DNA from: Verrucomicrobiales bacterium
GTDB taxonomy: Bacteria; Verrucomicrobiota; Verrucomicrobiia; Limisphaerales; UBA9464
Direction: 5' to 3'
DNA: 57,707 bases
Assembly (NCBI GenBank): GCA_027488845.1
Contig: JAIYBC010000049.1
Location: forward strand, 1-57,707
The notes beneath the pieces are model-generated. The model did not search any database and had not been told where the DNA came from. It saw nothing but the letters and a program-made list of their open reading frames with translations. Shown here piece after piece: positions 16,628 to 25,424 of the stretch (its first letter is position 1; each line of letters begins with the position of its first letter). A program made the translations under genes and the position numbers.

Positions 16628-17538
16628 CAGGGAACCGGAACATCGTCGTGCTGCTCGGCGGCCCCTCGGCCGAACGCGAGGTCTCCCTCCGATCCGGCGC
16701 CGCCGTCGCCGCCGCATTGCGCTCCCTCGGCCACACCGTCGACGAGATCGACCCGGTTCCCGGCGACCTGCGGATCCCCGCGGGTGCCGATGCCGTCTTC
16801 CTCGCCCTCCACGGCACCTACGGCGAGGACGGCACCGTCCAGTCCGAGCTGGAGGAACTCGGGATCCCCTACACCGGCTGCGGGGTCTCCTCCTCCCTCT
16901 ACGCCTTCGACAAGGTCATCACCAAACGCCGCTGCATCCGCGCCGGCATTCCCACGGCCCCGTTCGTGGTCTTCAACGACGCCCGGGCTCCTTGGCCGGA
17001 AGGTTGGACCGCACCGGTGGTGATCAAGCCCACCCGCCAGGGTTCCTCGGTCGGACTCCAGTTCGTCGATTCCGCCGACGCCTTCCCGGCCGCCCTTGCG
17101 GAGTCGCTCCGGCACGGCGGCGAGGTGGTCATGGAACAGCGTGTCCTTGGACGCGAGACCACCGTCGGCATCCTCGATGGCCGCGCCCTGCCCGTCGTCG
17201 AGGTCCGCCCCAAGTCCGGTTCCTACGACTACTCGAGCAAGTACACGGCGGGCCGCACGGAATATCTCTGCCCCGCGCCCTTCGACGCACCGACCACCGC
17301 ACGCATCCAGGAAGCCGCCCTCGGCGCGTTCCATGCGGTCGGCGGACGCGACTACGCCCGGGTGGACGTGATGGTCTCCGGACAGGGCGACCCCGTTGTC
17401 CTCGAGGTGAACACCCTTCCCGGCATGACCGAGACCAGCCTTCTGCCCAAGGCCGCCGCCGCCGCCGGAATCGGCTTCGCGGAACTGTGCGACCGGATGG
17501 TTTCGCTCGCACTCCTGCGCAGGAATCCGCGGACCTGA
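16624..17538 (+). CDS. ddl: D-alanine--D-alanine ligase
   Basis: Ddl makes the D-Ala-D-Ala dipeptide that MurF attaches. The 304-residue ATP-grasp protein has the N-terminal LLGGPSAEREVSLRSG, LHGTYGEDGTVQ, the ATP-binding KPTRQGSSVGL, YDYSSKYTAGRTEYLCPA, and the C-terminal LEVNTLPGMTETSLLPKAA. Both D-Ala-binding regions look intact. The start is a GTG at 16624 overlapping the murB stop (GTGA), and ftsQ follows after 5 bases. Confidence 0.97.
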   Translation: MTGNRNIVVLLGGPSAEREVSLRSGAAVAAALRSLGHTVDEIDPVPGDLRIPAGADAVFLALHGTYGEDGTVQSELEELGIPYTGCGVSSSLYAFDKVITKRRCIRAGIPTAPFVVFNDARAPWPEGWTAPVVIKPTRQGSSVGLQFVDSADAFPAALAESLRHGGEVVMEQRVLGRETTVGILDGRALPVVEVRPKSGSYDYSSKYTAGRTEYLCPAPFDAPTTARIQEAALGAFHAVGGRDYARVDVMVSGQGDPVVLEVNTLPGMTETSLLPKAAAAAGIGFAELCDRMVSLALLRRNPRT

Positions 17539-17543
17539 CCCCG

Positions 17544-18503
17544 ATGTTCCAGTCCTCCCATTCCAACCGCCGCAACCGTCCCGCCGGTCAGACGCTGATG
17601 GCGCGCCTGAAGTCCGACGCAGCGGGCTCCCGCCGTCCTTGGTGGGTCCGAGCCCTCATCCGGACCGGTCTGCTCGCGGTGTTCATGGCGGCGCTCGGCG
17701 TCGGGGGCTGGTGGGTCCGGGACCGCTGGGTCTATCGGATCCCTTCCCTCGCCATCCGCGAGATCGTCGTCGAGGTCGACGGCGTGCTAGCCCCGGACGA
17801 GGTCCGCAGGCTCGCCGGCATCCGACTGGGCAGGAACATCCTCTCCGTGGACCTGCCGGGTCTGCGCGACCGCCTGCAACTCCATCCCCGCGTCGCCTCC
17901 GCGAAGATCGTCGTCGAATTCCCCGGAACCCTCTCGATCCAGATCCGGGAGCGGCTGCCCGTGGCCGCGGTGGAACCCCTCGTCGGGAGCGGCATCAAGG
18001 CCCGGTATCTCCTCGATGAGACCGGCCACGTGATCATGCCTCTCTCCCCGGGCGCCGCCCCGGAGCCGGCGATCGCCGCCGAGGCCGCACTGCCCCGGAT
18101 CACGGGTCGTGGCACGGTCTCGCCCGAGGCCGATGCCGACACCCTCGCCGCGCTGCGATTCCTCCGGGCACACTCCCTGCGGCCCGAGGGCGCCCTGCCC
18201 GACATCGCCTCCGTCTCCGTGGCGGTTCCCGGCCTGCTCGACGTCACCACGCTCGACGGTGCCACGATCCGGTTCGGGGGCGAACCCACGTCCCTGGACC
18301 TCCAGCTGCGACGCTGGAGCGACCTCCGCGCCACGCTGGCCGCCTCCGGGGAGAAGCGTGCCATCCGGACCCTCGACCTGAGCGTGTCCCAGAACGCCCC
18401 GATCCGCTGGCTGGAATCCTCCCCCGAACAACCCGCGACCGCCCCGGCCTCCCCGCAGACCCGGCCCCGGCTGAAGCGCATCCCCAGACGCACCCATGTT
18501 TAG
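17544..18503 (+). CDS. ftsQ: FtsQ/DivIB-type division protein
   Basis: The 319-residue protein has a basic cytoplasmic N-terminus, one membrane segment at about 39-57 (RTGLLAVFMAALGVGGWWV), then a POTRA-like region (IREIVVEVDGVLAPDEVRRLAGIRLGRNILSVD...HPRVASAKIVVEFPGTLSIQIRERLPVA) and a beta domain. This matches FtsQ, which links the division proteins in the periplasm. The C-terminal tail is Pro/Arg-rich. The gene overlaps ftsA by 8 bases, and the order ddl-ftsQ-ftsA-ftsZ is the classical one. Confidence 0.92.
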   Translation: MFQSSHSNRRNRPAGQTLMARLKSDAAGSRRPWWVRALIRTGLLAVFMAALGVGGWWVRDRWVYRIPSLAIREIVVEVDGVLAPDEVRRLAGIRLGRNILSVDLPGLRDRLQLHPRVASAKIVVEFPGTLSIQIRERLPVAAVEPLVGSGIKARYLLDETGHVIMPLSPGAAPEPAIAAEAALPRITGRGTVSPEADADTLAALRFLRAHSLRPEGALPDIASVSVAVPGLLDVTTLDGATIRFGGEPTSLDLQLRRWSDLRATLAASGEKRAIRTLDLSVSQNAPIRWLESSPEQPATAPASPQTRPRLKRIPRRTHV

Positions 18504-19704
18504 CGAAGCCCCATTGCTCGTCGGCCTGGAGATCGGCACCTCCAAGATCTGCGCCGCCGTCGGCGAGGAGAACGACCGCGGCGAATTCACCCTGCTCGGC
18601 ATCGGCCAGGCGCGCTCCCGCGGCGTCCGCAAGGGGGAGATCGTCGATCCCGCCAAGGCCCAGGAGGACGTCCGGACCGCCCTCGCCAACGCCGAGGAGC
18701 AGGCCGGCGTCACCATCGGCAACCTCTTCCTCGGGGTCACCGGCCGCCATGTCGAGGGCTTCAACAACGTCGGCATGCATCCCGTGGCCTCCGACGACCG
18801 CCTGGTCACCCCCCAGGACATCGCCGACGCCGCCGCCAACGCCAAGGCGATCACCCTCCCCGCGGAACACACCGTCCTCCACACCATCCGCCAGCGCGTC
18901 TGCATCGACGGCGAGGAAGTCGTGGACGACCCCGTCGGCATGGTCGGCCACAAGGTCGAGGCCCACGTCCACGTCATCCACGGCAGCGCCCTTCGCATCC
19001 AGAATCCGGTCAACCTCGTCCGCGCCCTCTCCATCGAGGTCAACCACACGGTCTTCAACGGACTCGCGGACGCCCAGGCGGTGCTCACCCCCGAGGACAA
19101 GGAGAACGGCGCGCTCGTCATCGACATCGGCGGCGGCACCACCGAGTTCGTCTTCCAGCAGGGCCAGGGCATCCGCCAGTCCGGCGTCTTCGCCATCGGC
19201 GGCGACCACATCAGCAACGACATCGCCATCGGCCTGAAGGTCAACCTCGGCATGGCCGAGAGCCTGAAGATCAAGTGCGGCAGCGCCCTGGTCGACCCCT
19301 CCTGCCATGGCCGCCGCGTGCCGATCGGCGAGGACGACCACGGCATCAAGTCCCGCGAGGTGAGCGTGGAACACCTCCGCCGGATCATGTCCGTCCGGAT
19401 CCAGGAGATCCTCGAGCTGATCGCCGAACGGTGTTCCGAAGGCTGCTTCCTCGACGAGGCGCGGGCGGGCGTCTTCCTTTGCGGCGGTGGCGCCCACATC
19501 CCGGGCATCGACGTCCTCGCCCAGCGCGTCTTCCACCTGCCGGTGACGCTGGCCACCTGCCGGAACATCACCGGGAACTCCACGACCCTTTCCCATCCCG
19601 AGTTCTCGACCGCCATCGGCATCGCGCGCTATGGCGGCATGCGCCTTCGGGGACGTCCCCGTCCGCGCTTCAACCTCCGCGACGTCTTCCCGTTCTTCCG
19701 CTGA
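18496..19704 (+). CDS. ftsA: Cell division protein FtsA
   Basis: FtsA is an actin-like ATPase that ties FtsZ filaments to the membrane and recruits later division proteins. The 402-residue protein has the phosphate-1 motif LLVGLEIGTSKICAAVGE, a 1C domain region, phosphate-2 ALVIDIGGGTTEFV, and the adenosine motif VFLCGGGAHIPGI. The C-terminus ends RPRFNLRDVFPFFR, a short basic and hydrophobic helix that would act as the membrane-targeting sequence. All nucleotide motifs look intact, unlike those of its partner FtsZ 10 bases downstream. Confidence 0.96.
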   Translation: MFSEAPLLVGLEIGTSKICAAVGEENDRGEFTLLGIGQARSRGVRKGEIVDPAKAQEDVRTALANAEEQAGVTIGNLFLGVTGRHVEGFNNVGMHPVASDDRLVTPQDIADAAANAKAITLPAEHTVLHTIRQRVCIDGEEVVDDPVGMVGHKVEAHVHVIHGSALRIQNPVNLVRALSIEVNHTVFNGLADAQAVLTPEDKENGALVIDIGGGTTEFVFQQGQGIRQSGVFAIGGDHISNDIAIGLKVNLGMAESLKIKCGSALVDPSCHGRRVPIGEDDHGIKSREVSVEHLRRIMSVRIQEILELIAERCSEGCFLDEARAGVFLCGGGAHIPGIDVLAQRVFHLPVTLATCRNITGNSTTLSHPEFSTAIGIARYGGMRLRGRPRPRFNLRDVFPFFR

Positions 19705-19714
19705 AAGGCCCGCC

Positions 19715-21022
19715 ATGAACCCCACCGAGAACGATCCCACCGCCCCCATCCGCTTCATCGCGGTCGGCCATGCGGGAGCCCAGATCCTCGAGGTCCTCCG
19801 GCGCGCCGTGCCCGCGGGCATCGAATGCGCCCATGCGGACACCAGTCCGGAGGCGCTCCGTTCGTCCCCGCTTCCCCGCCGGATCCTGCTCGGACAGTCG
19901 GTGAACCACGGTCTCGGCGCCGGAGGCGACCCGGACCTCGGCCGTCAAAGCGCCGAGGAGGACCTCCCCGCGATCCGCGCGTTCGCCACCGGCGCCCGCA
20001 TCGTCTTCGTCGTGGCCGGCCTCGGCGGCGGTACCGGTTCCGGGGCCGCACCCGTCGTGGCCCGCGCCGTCCGCGAGTCCAACGCCCTGGTCCTCGCCAT
20101 CGCCACCACCCCGTTCGAATTCGAACGTCGGCGCGTCGCCTACGCCCTCGAGGCCGTCGAACGGCTCAAGTCCGCCGCGGACGCCGTGCTCACCGTCTCC
20201 AACCAGCGCGTGCGGCGGATGCACGACGACAAGACCCATCCCCACGAGCTGTACCGGTTCGCCAACGACCTGCTGGCACAGACGCTCTGCGGGCTCTGGC
20301 GACTGCTCGGGGCCCCCGGCCTGATCCCCCTCGAGTTCAGCCATGTCGAGAGGCTCCTCCGCGGACGCCATGCCGAAAGCGCCTTCGCCGCGGTCGAGGC
20401 CACCGGCGGCAACCGCGCCCACGCGGCCGTCGAACAGCTGCTCACACACCCGTTCCTCGACACCGGCGCCGCCCTCGGCGCCGCCGGCGAGGTCCTGGTC
20501 AGCGTCTCCGGCGGCGACGACCTCCAGATCGGCGAGGTCGAGCGGCTGCTCGAATCGCTGCAACAGGGCTGCCCCCAGGCCTCCTTCATCGTCGGCGCCA
20601 CCATCGACCCCGCCCTCACCGGCCGGCTCCATGTCACGCTGATCGCGGTCAAGCCCGGCACCGCCGTGGGGCCGTCGCACCACGAATCCCCGAACGTCGC
20701 CGCCGGAAGGTCCGGACCGGCGGAAAGTCCCGTCGCAGGCGCGGCTTCCTTCGCCGGCGAGGACTTCCCCGGCGGCCCCGATCCCGCGGAACTCGCTCCG
20801 TCCCGTCTCCTGCCTCCCGCACCGGAACTCAATGCCGAACAGCGCCAACGGGTGTTGAAGGGACAGAAGGGCCGCACCGGACGACGGAAGCCCGATTCCC
20901 AGATGGTGATGAATTTCGACATCGCCCCGCGTGGCCGCTTCGACAACACCGAGCGCAACCGCCACAAGGGCGTCGACCTCGACGTGCCGACCTATCTCCG
21001 CCTTGGCATCGTGCTGAACTGA
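19715..21022 (+). CDS. ftsZ: Divergent FtsZ with degenerate catalytic loop
   Basis: The 435-residue protein aligns with FtsZ along its whole core: the RILLGQSVNHGLGAGGDP block, signature GTP loop GGGTGSG (104-110), TTPFEFERRR, and the FLDTGAALGAAGEVLVSVSG region. It ends with LDVPTYLR (422-429), the conserved tail that binds FtsA. Two functional loops are altered. The N-terminal glycine loop (GGGGGN in most FtsZ) reads VGHAGAQ, and the T7 loop, normally NxDFAD, reads PLEFSH (205-210). The Asp that drives GTP hydrolysis in the next subunit (E. coli D212) is His here. GTPase activity is probably weak or absent while FtsA binding is kept. A second FtsZ elsewhere is possible. Confidence 0.9.
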   Translation: MNPTENDPTAPIRFIAVGHAGAQILEVLRRAVPAGIECAHADTSPEALRSSPLPRRILLGQSVNHGLGAGGDPDLGRQSAEEDLPAIRAFATGARIVFVVAGLGGGTGSGAAPVVARAVRESNALVLAIATTPFEFERRRVAYALEAVERLKSAADAVLTVSNQRVRRMHDDKTHPHELYRFANDLLAQTLCGLWRLLGAPGLIPLEFSHVERLLRGRHAESAFAAVEATGGNRAHAAVEQLLTHPFLDTGAALGAAGEVLVSVSGGDDLQIGEVERLLESLQQGCPQASFIVGATIDPALTGRLHVTLIAVKPGTAVGPSHHESPNVAAGRSGPAESPVAGAASFAGEDFPGGPDPAELAPSRLLPPAPELNAEQRQRVLKGQKGRTGRRKPDSQMVMNFDIAPRGRFDNTERNRHKGVDLDVPTYLRLGIVLN

Positions 21023-21083
21023 CCGCGCCACGGGCTCCGTCCCGGGGTTGCCCGAACGACGTCCCGGGGCCAACTTCCCCATC

Positions 21084-21710
21084 GTGGATTCCCCCGCTCT
21101 CACCGCACGGCGCGCCACCGTCGAGGATCTTCCCGCACTCCGGGCACTATGGCAGGCCGCGGGCCTCCCGTGGGAGGAGCTGGAGAAGTTCATCACCGAA
21201 TTCCAACTGGTGGAGGATTCCGAAGGGAATCCCGCCGGGGCGGTCGGACTGCTTGTCGAAGGCACCGAGGCCCTCCTCCACACCGAAGCGCTCCGCCCGG
21301 ACGTCGACGCCGACGAGGCACGCGCCTCCCTCTGGCGCCGGATCCAGATCGTCGCCCGCAACCTCGGGGTCCATCGCGTCTGGACCCAGGAGGACGACCC
21401 CTACTGGACCGCCAGCGGATTCGCCGCGCCGTCCACCCACGATCTCGCCGCGGTCCGTGCCACGTTCCTCGGCGACGGCCCGGGCTGGCGATTCGTCCTG
21501 CTCGTGGACCCCGCCAAGGCCAATGCCGTCGTCCAGGAACAGATGGCCCTGTGGCAGGCCGAACGCGAACGCGAGGCCGAGGAGTTCCAGCGCAAGGTGA
21601 AGACCTTCCGTGCGGTGGCCTTCCTGCTGTTCGGAATCGTGGTCGCCCTGGCGCTGGGCGTGCTGTGGATGGTGATGAAGGCCAACATGCTCGGCCGTAT
21701 CGCCCGCTGA
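21084..21710 (+). CDS. GNAT-like protein with C-terminal membrane anchor
   Basis: The 208-residue protein begins with a GNAT-type first strand and helix (LTARRATVEDLPALRALWQA) and keeps the general order of an N-acetyltransferase domain through residue ~150. The acetyl-CoA loop (R/Q-x-x-G-x-G/A) is not visible. A charged helical stretch (QAEREREAEEFQRKVK) leads into one membrane segment near the C-terminus (AVAFLLFGIVVALALGVLWMV), so it is probably tail-anchored with the domain in the cytoplasm. I chose the GTG at 21084; a TTG at 21048 would add 12 residues. It lies 61 bases after ftsZ and may share its transcript. The function is unknown. Confidence 0.7.
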   Translation: MDSPALTARRATVEDLPALRALWQAAGLPWEELEKFITEFQLVEDSEGNPAGAVGLLVEGTEALLHTEALRPDVDADEARASLWRRIQIVARNLGVHRVWTQEDDPYWTASGFAAPSTHDLAAVRATFLGDGPGWRFVLLVDPAKANAVVQEQMALWQAEREREAEEFQRKVKTFRAVAFLLFGIVVALALGVLWMVMKANMLGRIAR

Positions 21711-21715
21711 CGCCC

Positions 21716-21743
21716 GAAGCCAGACGCCTGAAGCCCGAAACCC
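21716..21743 (+). repeat. Degenerate heptamer array (GAAGCCC/GACGCCT/GAAACCC)
   Basis: Four 7-base units follow one another: GAAGCCA, GACGCCT, GAAGCCC, GAAACCC. They begin 5 bases after the stop of the GNAT-like gene. The same unit types recur on the opposite strand at 40341-40368, so they belong to one dispersed family. Confidence 0.7.
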
Positions 21744-21798
21744 ACCCGTTGGCGTCCTTGCGGGAAGTCCGGCTTCGCTCCCAAGGAACGGCTCCGAC

Positions 21799-22341
21799 TC
21801 AGGGCGGAAGGATCTCCACGATCTCGGCCAAGGGATGCCCCTCCGCGTCGGAGAGCGTGTTCCGGCGACCGAACATCCAGGCTTCGCCGCCGATGCCCAA
21901 CGCATCGCGGATGAAGGCGTCGCCGCGGGTCCGGAAGTACGCCGAAGGACGGCTCAGATAGGGAATGCCGCTGGCGTTCAGGATCCCCCCCAAGGGCCGA
22001 CGCCCCTCGACGATCTGTCCGCGCCACGGCTCGGGAATCCGGTCCAGGAACGCCTCGGTCGCGCCGAACTCGATCGGCCGGCCGCTGCCGTCCAATTGGA
22101 GGGCGACCGTCCTCCGATACCGGTTCCCTTCGAGGGACGCGGAGAGCAACCGGAGATGGATCGTCCCGGCATGATGGGACTCCAAGGTCCGGGTCATGTC
22201 CCGCGTGTGGACCAGCAGCGTGCGGTAAGGCTCGGGAATCGACGCACCATCGAGGATCTCGGTGGCCGGCAACGACAGTCCCACCGGGCGATAGAGATTG
22301 CCCAACGGCTGGAGCAGATCGGACGGAGCGGGACTTTCCAT
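21799..22341 (-). CDS. Chorismate-lyase (UbiC)-like protein
   Basis: The 180-residue protein resembles the UbiC/chorismate lyase-like family, whose members remove pyruvate from chorismate to give 4-hydroxybenzoate. Supporting segments are LLVHTRDMTRTLESHH, YRRTVALQLDGSGRPIEFGA, GRRPLGGIL and the end MFGRRNTLSDAEGHPLAEIVEILPP, which matches the family pattern WxRRSxLxxxGxPLLVxExFLP. I chose the ATG at 22341 because upstream residues are low-complexity; a longer frame to 22530 exists. No ubiquinone or menaquinone gene is nearby, so the product could feed another aromatic pathway. Confidence 0.65.
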   Translation of the reverse strand: MESPAPSDLLQPLGNLYRPVGLSLPATEILDGASIPEPYRTLLVHTRDMTRTLESHHAGTIHLRLLSASLEGNRYRRTVALQLDGSGRPIEFGATEAFLDRIPEPWRGQIVEGRRPLGGILNASGIPYLSRPSAYFRTRGDAFIRDALGIGGEAWMFGRRNTLSDAEGHPLAEIVEILPP

Positions 22342-22642
22342 TCGGTCGAGGCGCGTCCGGCGGGACGATCGCTTCGACGCCACTGTGACCCACTGCTGGA
22401 GGGAAGTCGCGCCCGGAGAATGGTTTGGATTCGGAAGACGATCCGCCGCCATTCCAGGGGAACCGGGGAGTCCAGACTCGCACGCAAAACAGCGACGGAC
22501 CGTGGGCGAAGCGGCGGCTTTCGCCGACAAAGCCCAACACCCAACGGTGGAGGCCGTTTCGATCCCGGATCCTGCTCCCCCGTGGGCGCCTTTGCGTTTT
22601 GGCGTGAGTCCCCTCCCCTTTCCCCCATCGGAAAGGTCCGGC
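22342..22642. other. 301-base gap with no clear gene
   Basis: It lies between two minus-strand genes. The right part (22570-22630) has a run reading GCCTTTGCGTTTTGGCGTGAG, a text fragment of the kind often repeated in intergenic DNA of this phylum. An in-frame upstream extension of the UbiC-like gene covers the left part but reads as low-complexity Arg/Ser/Pro sequence. I see no RNA gene. Confidence 0.4.
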
Positions 22643-23422
22643 TCAGTTCGGATCTTCCTCGGGATCCACGGTCCAGACCACCCGCGACTGGGGCACGAAC
22701 GCCTTTCCCAGCGTCGGACTGCCGGCGACGGTGTCGATCACGAGGTTGCCACGGAGGTTCTCGGAATGTCCGTCCACGAAGGTGAGGTTGCCGCTTTGGG
22801 AATGGCGGGCCGAATAGCGGTTGGCAAACGCGTGGGGCTGGCCGTTGTAGGTGGCCTGGTTCGGATGGTACTTCGTCTCGCCGGGCAGGCCCGCCTCGGT
22901 GAAGGCGACGGTCTGCGACGGACGCTGCACGCTGCCGAGGCGGGGACGGAAATCGTTCCGCACCAGCTTCGAGTTCATCGCCAACGAGAAGAACGGGGCG
23001 GTGACCCGCACGGTCGGCGCCGGCAACCGGCCCGAGGGGCAGGTCAACATCGAGGACTTGTCGTAGAACGCGGCCGCGTTGGTGCCGTAGGCGGACACCG
23101 CCCGCAGGCCGATCCGCGGCGGCAGCACGTTGCACCAGAGATCGGCGTTGTTGGTGTTCATCGCCTGGGGCCAGGTGAGCTGGTCCTGGCCGAACGGCTT
23201 CTCCCGCGGAACCAGGTCGAGGTGGTCCTCGGCGTACATCAGCAGGGCCAAGCCCCACTGCTTCTGCTGGTTCAGGCAGGCGATCCGCTGCGCGCTCCCC
23301 TTGGCCTTTCCCAAGGCAGGCAGGAGCATCCCGGCGAGGATCGCGATGATCGCGATGACCACCAGCAACTCGATGAGCGTGAAGGCGGAGGCACGCCCCG
23401 CCGACCTGGAGGGACGCTTCAT
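22643..23422 (-). CDS. Type II secretion-type pseudopilin with H-x9-DG motif
   Basis: The 259-residue protein has a prepilin leader and hydrophobic helix near the N-terminus, [20 protein letters not shown] (residues 13-32). Cleavage is expected before Phe, with Ala rather than the usual Gly at -1. Near the C-terminus, [14 protein letters not shown] carries the H-x9-DG signature of the large pseudopilin-like family of Planctomycetes and Verrucomicrobia. These proteins are exported and sit on the cell surface or in the periplasm; individual roles are unknown. Its start overlaps the stop of the lamin-tail gene by 4 bases, so the two are translationally coupled. Confidence 0.93.
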   Translation of the reverse strand: MKRPSRSAGRASAFTLIELLVVIAIIAILAGMLLPALGKAKGSAQRIACLNQQKQWGLALLMYAEDHLDLVPREKPFGQDQLTWPQAMNTNNADLWCNVLPPRIGLRAVSAYGTNAAAFYDKSSMLTCPSGRLPAPTVRVTAPFFSLAMNSKLVRNDFRPRLGSVQRPSQTVAFTEAGLPGETKYHPNQATYNGQPHAFANRYSARHSQSGNLTFVDGHSENLRGNLVIDTVAGSPTLGKAFVPQSRVVWTVDPEEDPN

Positions 23423-25335
23423 TCGGCGGTGACGCGGAAGAGACCGACGGGGCTTCCCGCGGTGACCTCGACCCGGAATTCGGCGCGGCCGTCCGCGGAA
23501 GGCTGCAGGGCGGCACCCTGACCGACCCAGGCGCCGTCCGATTCCTGGCGGCGCTGCAACCGGTAGGTCCGACCTCCTTGGGCCGTGAATGAGATACGCA
23601 CCGAGCCGTCGTTCCTCTCGGCCGACAGCACCGGCGGCGTGGGCGGCAGCACGACGGTTCCGGCCCGGATCCGGCCCGGCGAACCCAGTTCGGCCACACC
23701 CACCAAGGTACCCGGCGCCTGGTAAACGCCGTTCACGCCGTCGACGCTCAGCGCGCCGAAGAGCCCCGTGTCGGGGTCGTAGTTGAAGCTCACGCCCGGC
23801 TCACCGGCCGGGAAGTCCACGGCCGCGATGGTGTCGCCGTTGGCGGTGGCCACGGCGTTCCAGAGCCGGAGCCCATCGCCCGCGGAGCTCAGACCGATTC
23901 CGCTGCCGGTGTACGAGATGATCTTCAATCCGGCCGGCAGCTCGTTGGTTCCCCACCAGGTCCGGAACTGCTCCGGTGTCAGGCGCTCGACGAAGACGAT
24001 CGATTCACCCGGCTGGATGACCAGGTTGGCGTTGGTGATGGTGATGGCCACGCCCAGGTTGGCGCTGCTGTCGTCGAACCGCCATCCGGTCAACGGGATC
24101 GGAACCGGCGAGAAAGACGTCAGCTCCCACCAGTCCTCGGCCCCGAAGCCGTTCCGGTCGATGAAGCCCGGGTCGAGGATCGTGCGGGCGCTGCTGACCT
24201 CGGTGAAGCGGATGTCCGGCCGCCCCAAAACGGTCAGCACCGCGCTGTTGGTCACCGTGCCCGAGGCGTTCGAGGCGACCACGGTGTAGGTCCCGGCCTG
24301 GTTGGTGGTGACCGCGCCGAGCGAAAGGAGGGATCCGACCGCACTCGGAATGGGTTGGGCGCCGAAGTACCAGGCGAAGCTGGGCTGGGGAACACCCGTT
24401 GCGACGATGGCCAATTCCACCGTGGCACCGGCGAAGACGGTCGTGTTCGTCAGCACCGTCGTGAACGCGGGGGCCGCCGGGGCCTCGGCGAGGGACAGCC
24501 GCACCGCGGCGCTCCGCAGGCTGCCGAGCCCGTTGTCGAGGCGGACGCTGTACTCACCGACCATCGCCGGGGTGAAGTTGGTGAGGGTCAGGCTTGCCGC
24601 GGTCGCGTTGCCGAGGAGGGAATCGCCCTTGAACCACTGGTAGGCCGGCCTGGGGAATCCGGCGGCCTGCACCTGCAGGGTGACCGTCGCTCCGGGATCC
24701 ACCACCTGGTTGGTGCTCAAGGACAGGACCGAGAGCGGGATCGCCGCCGGGGAAACCCCGGGCGATCCGGCGTCCAGTCCGTCGGCCGCCAACGCCGCGC
24801 CACCCACCCCGGCCACAGACCGACCCGTAAGCTGGCCCGTCACCGGATCGGGAACGAAGGACGCCGTGTTCGTCCCCGCGGCACCGAAGTCGACCGACAC
24901 CACCGGGATCGCATCCGCAGCCGCGCCGGGGCGCCAGAGCCGGATGCCGTCACCCGAGGAGCTCAGGCCAATGCCCGTCGCTGCGTAGGAGTTGATCTGG
25001 ACGCCCGCAGCCACGGCCGCGCCCCACCAGGTGCGGAAGCCGGCGTCATCGAGGCCTTCGGCGAAGATCACCGACTCACCGGGCGCGATCACCATCGACG
25101 GCAGGGTCACCACGCCGGTGGTCGTCCCGCCGGTCGTGTCGTTGAACAGCCATCCGGTCAGGTCCACGGACTCGGTGCCGTAGTTGGTCAGCTCCCACCA
25201 GTCCGCATGGACGAACGGCGCCGTCGCCAGCGAGGCGGCCGAATGCACCTCGGTCACCGCCAACTGGCCCATCACGGGAAAGGCGGCCGTCGCCGTCAAC
25301 AGGGCGACACGGGAGAAAAGAGTCGGGACATGCAT
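23419..25335 (-). CDS. Secreted protein with two lamin-tail domains and Ig-like domains
   Basis: The 638-residue protein has a signal peptide ([20 protein letters not shown]) and two lamin-tail domains. The first starts [12 protein letters not shown] and contains DWWELTNYG and LTGWLFND; the second starts [10 protein letters not shown] and contains DWWELTSFS and LTGWRFDD. Both include GLSSxGDGxRLW. Two Ig-like domains lie between them ([13 protein letters not shown] and [14 protein letters not shown]). The C-terminal ~60 residues resemble a fibronectin-like or sorting region ([10 protein letters not shown]). It is probably a surface or extracellular adhesive protein. The start at 25335 gives the signal peptide. 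It heads the pair with the pseudopilin gene. Confidence 0.88.
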   Translation of the reverse strand: MHVPTLFSRVALLTATAAFPVMGQLAVTEVHSAASLATAPFVHADWWELTNYGTESVDLTGWLFNDTTGGTTTGVVTLPSMVIAPGESVIFAEGLDDAGFRTWWGAAVAAGVQINSYAATGIGLSSSGDGIRLWRPGAAADAIPVVSVDFGAAGTNTASFVPDPVTGQLTGRSVAGVGGAALAADGLDAGSPGVSPAAIPLSVLSLSTNQVVDPGATVTLQVQAAGFPRPAYQWFKGDSLLGNATAASLTLTNFTPAMVGEYSVRLDNGLGSLRSAAVRLSLAEAPAAPAFTTVLTNTTVFAGATVELAIVATGVPQPSFAWYFGAQPIPSAVGSLLSLGAVTTNQAGTYTVVASNASGTVTNSAVLTVLGRPDIRFTEVSSARTILDPGFIDRNGFGAEDWWELTSFSPVPIPLTGWRFDDSSANLGVAITITNANLVIQPGESIVFVERLTPEQFRTWWGTNELPAGLKIISYTGSGIGLSSAGDGLRLWNAVATANGDTIAAVDFPAGEPGVSFNYDPDTGLFGALSVDGVNGVYQAPGTLVGVAELGSPGRIRAGTVVLPPTPPVLSAERNDGSVRISFTAQGGRTYRLQRRQESDGAWVGQGAALQPSADGRAEFRVEVTAGSPVGLFRVTAE

Positions 25336-25424
25336 GGCTTGAAGCAGTTTCAACCGGCTTCCTCGCACCCCCACGTGCCACGCGGGTTTCCGTTGTGAAA
25401 CGAACCTGTGACACCGCTTCCGCG

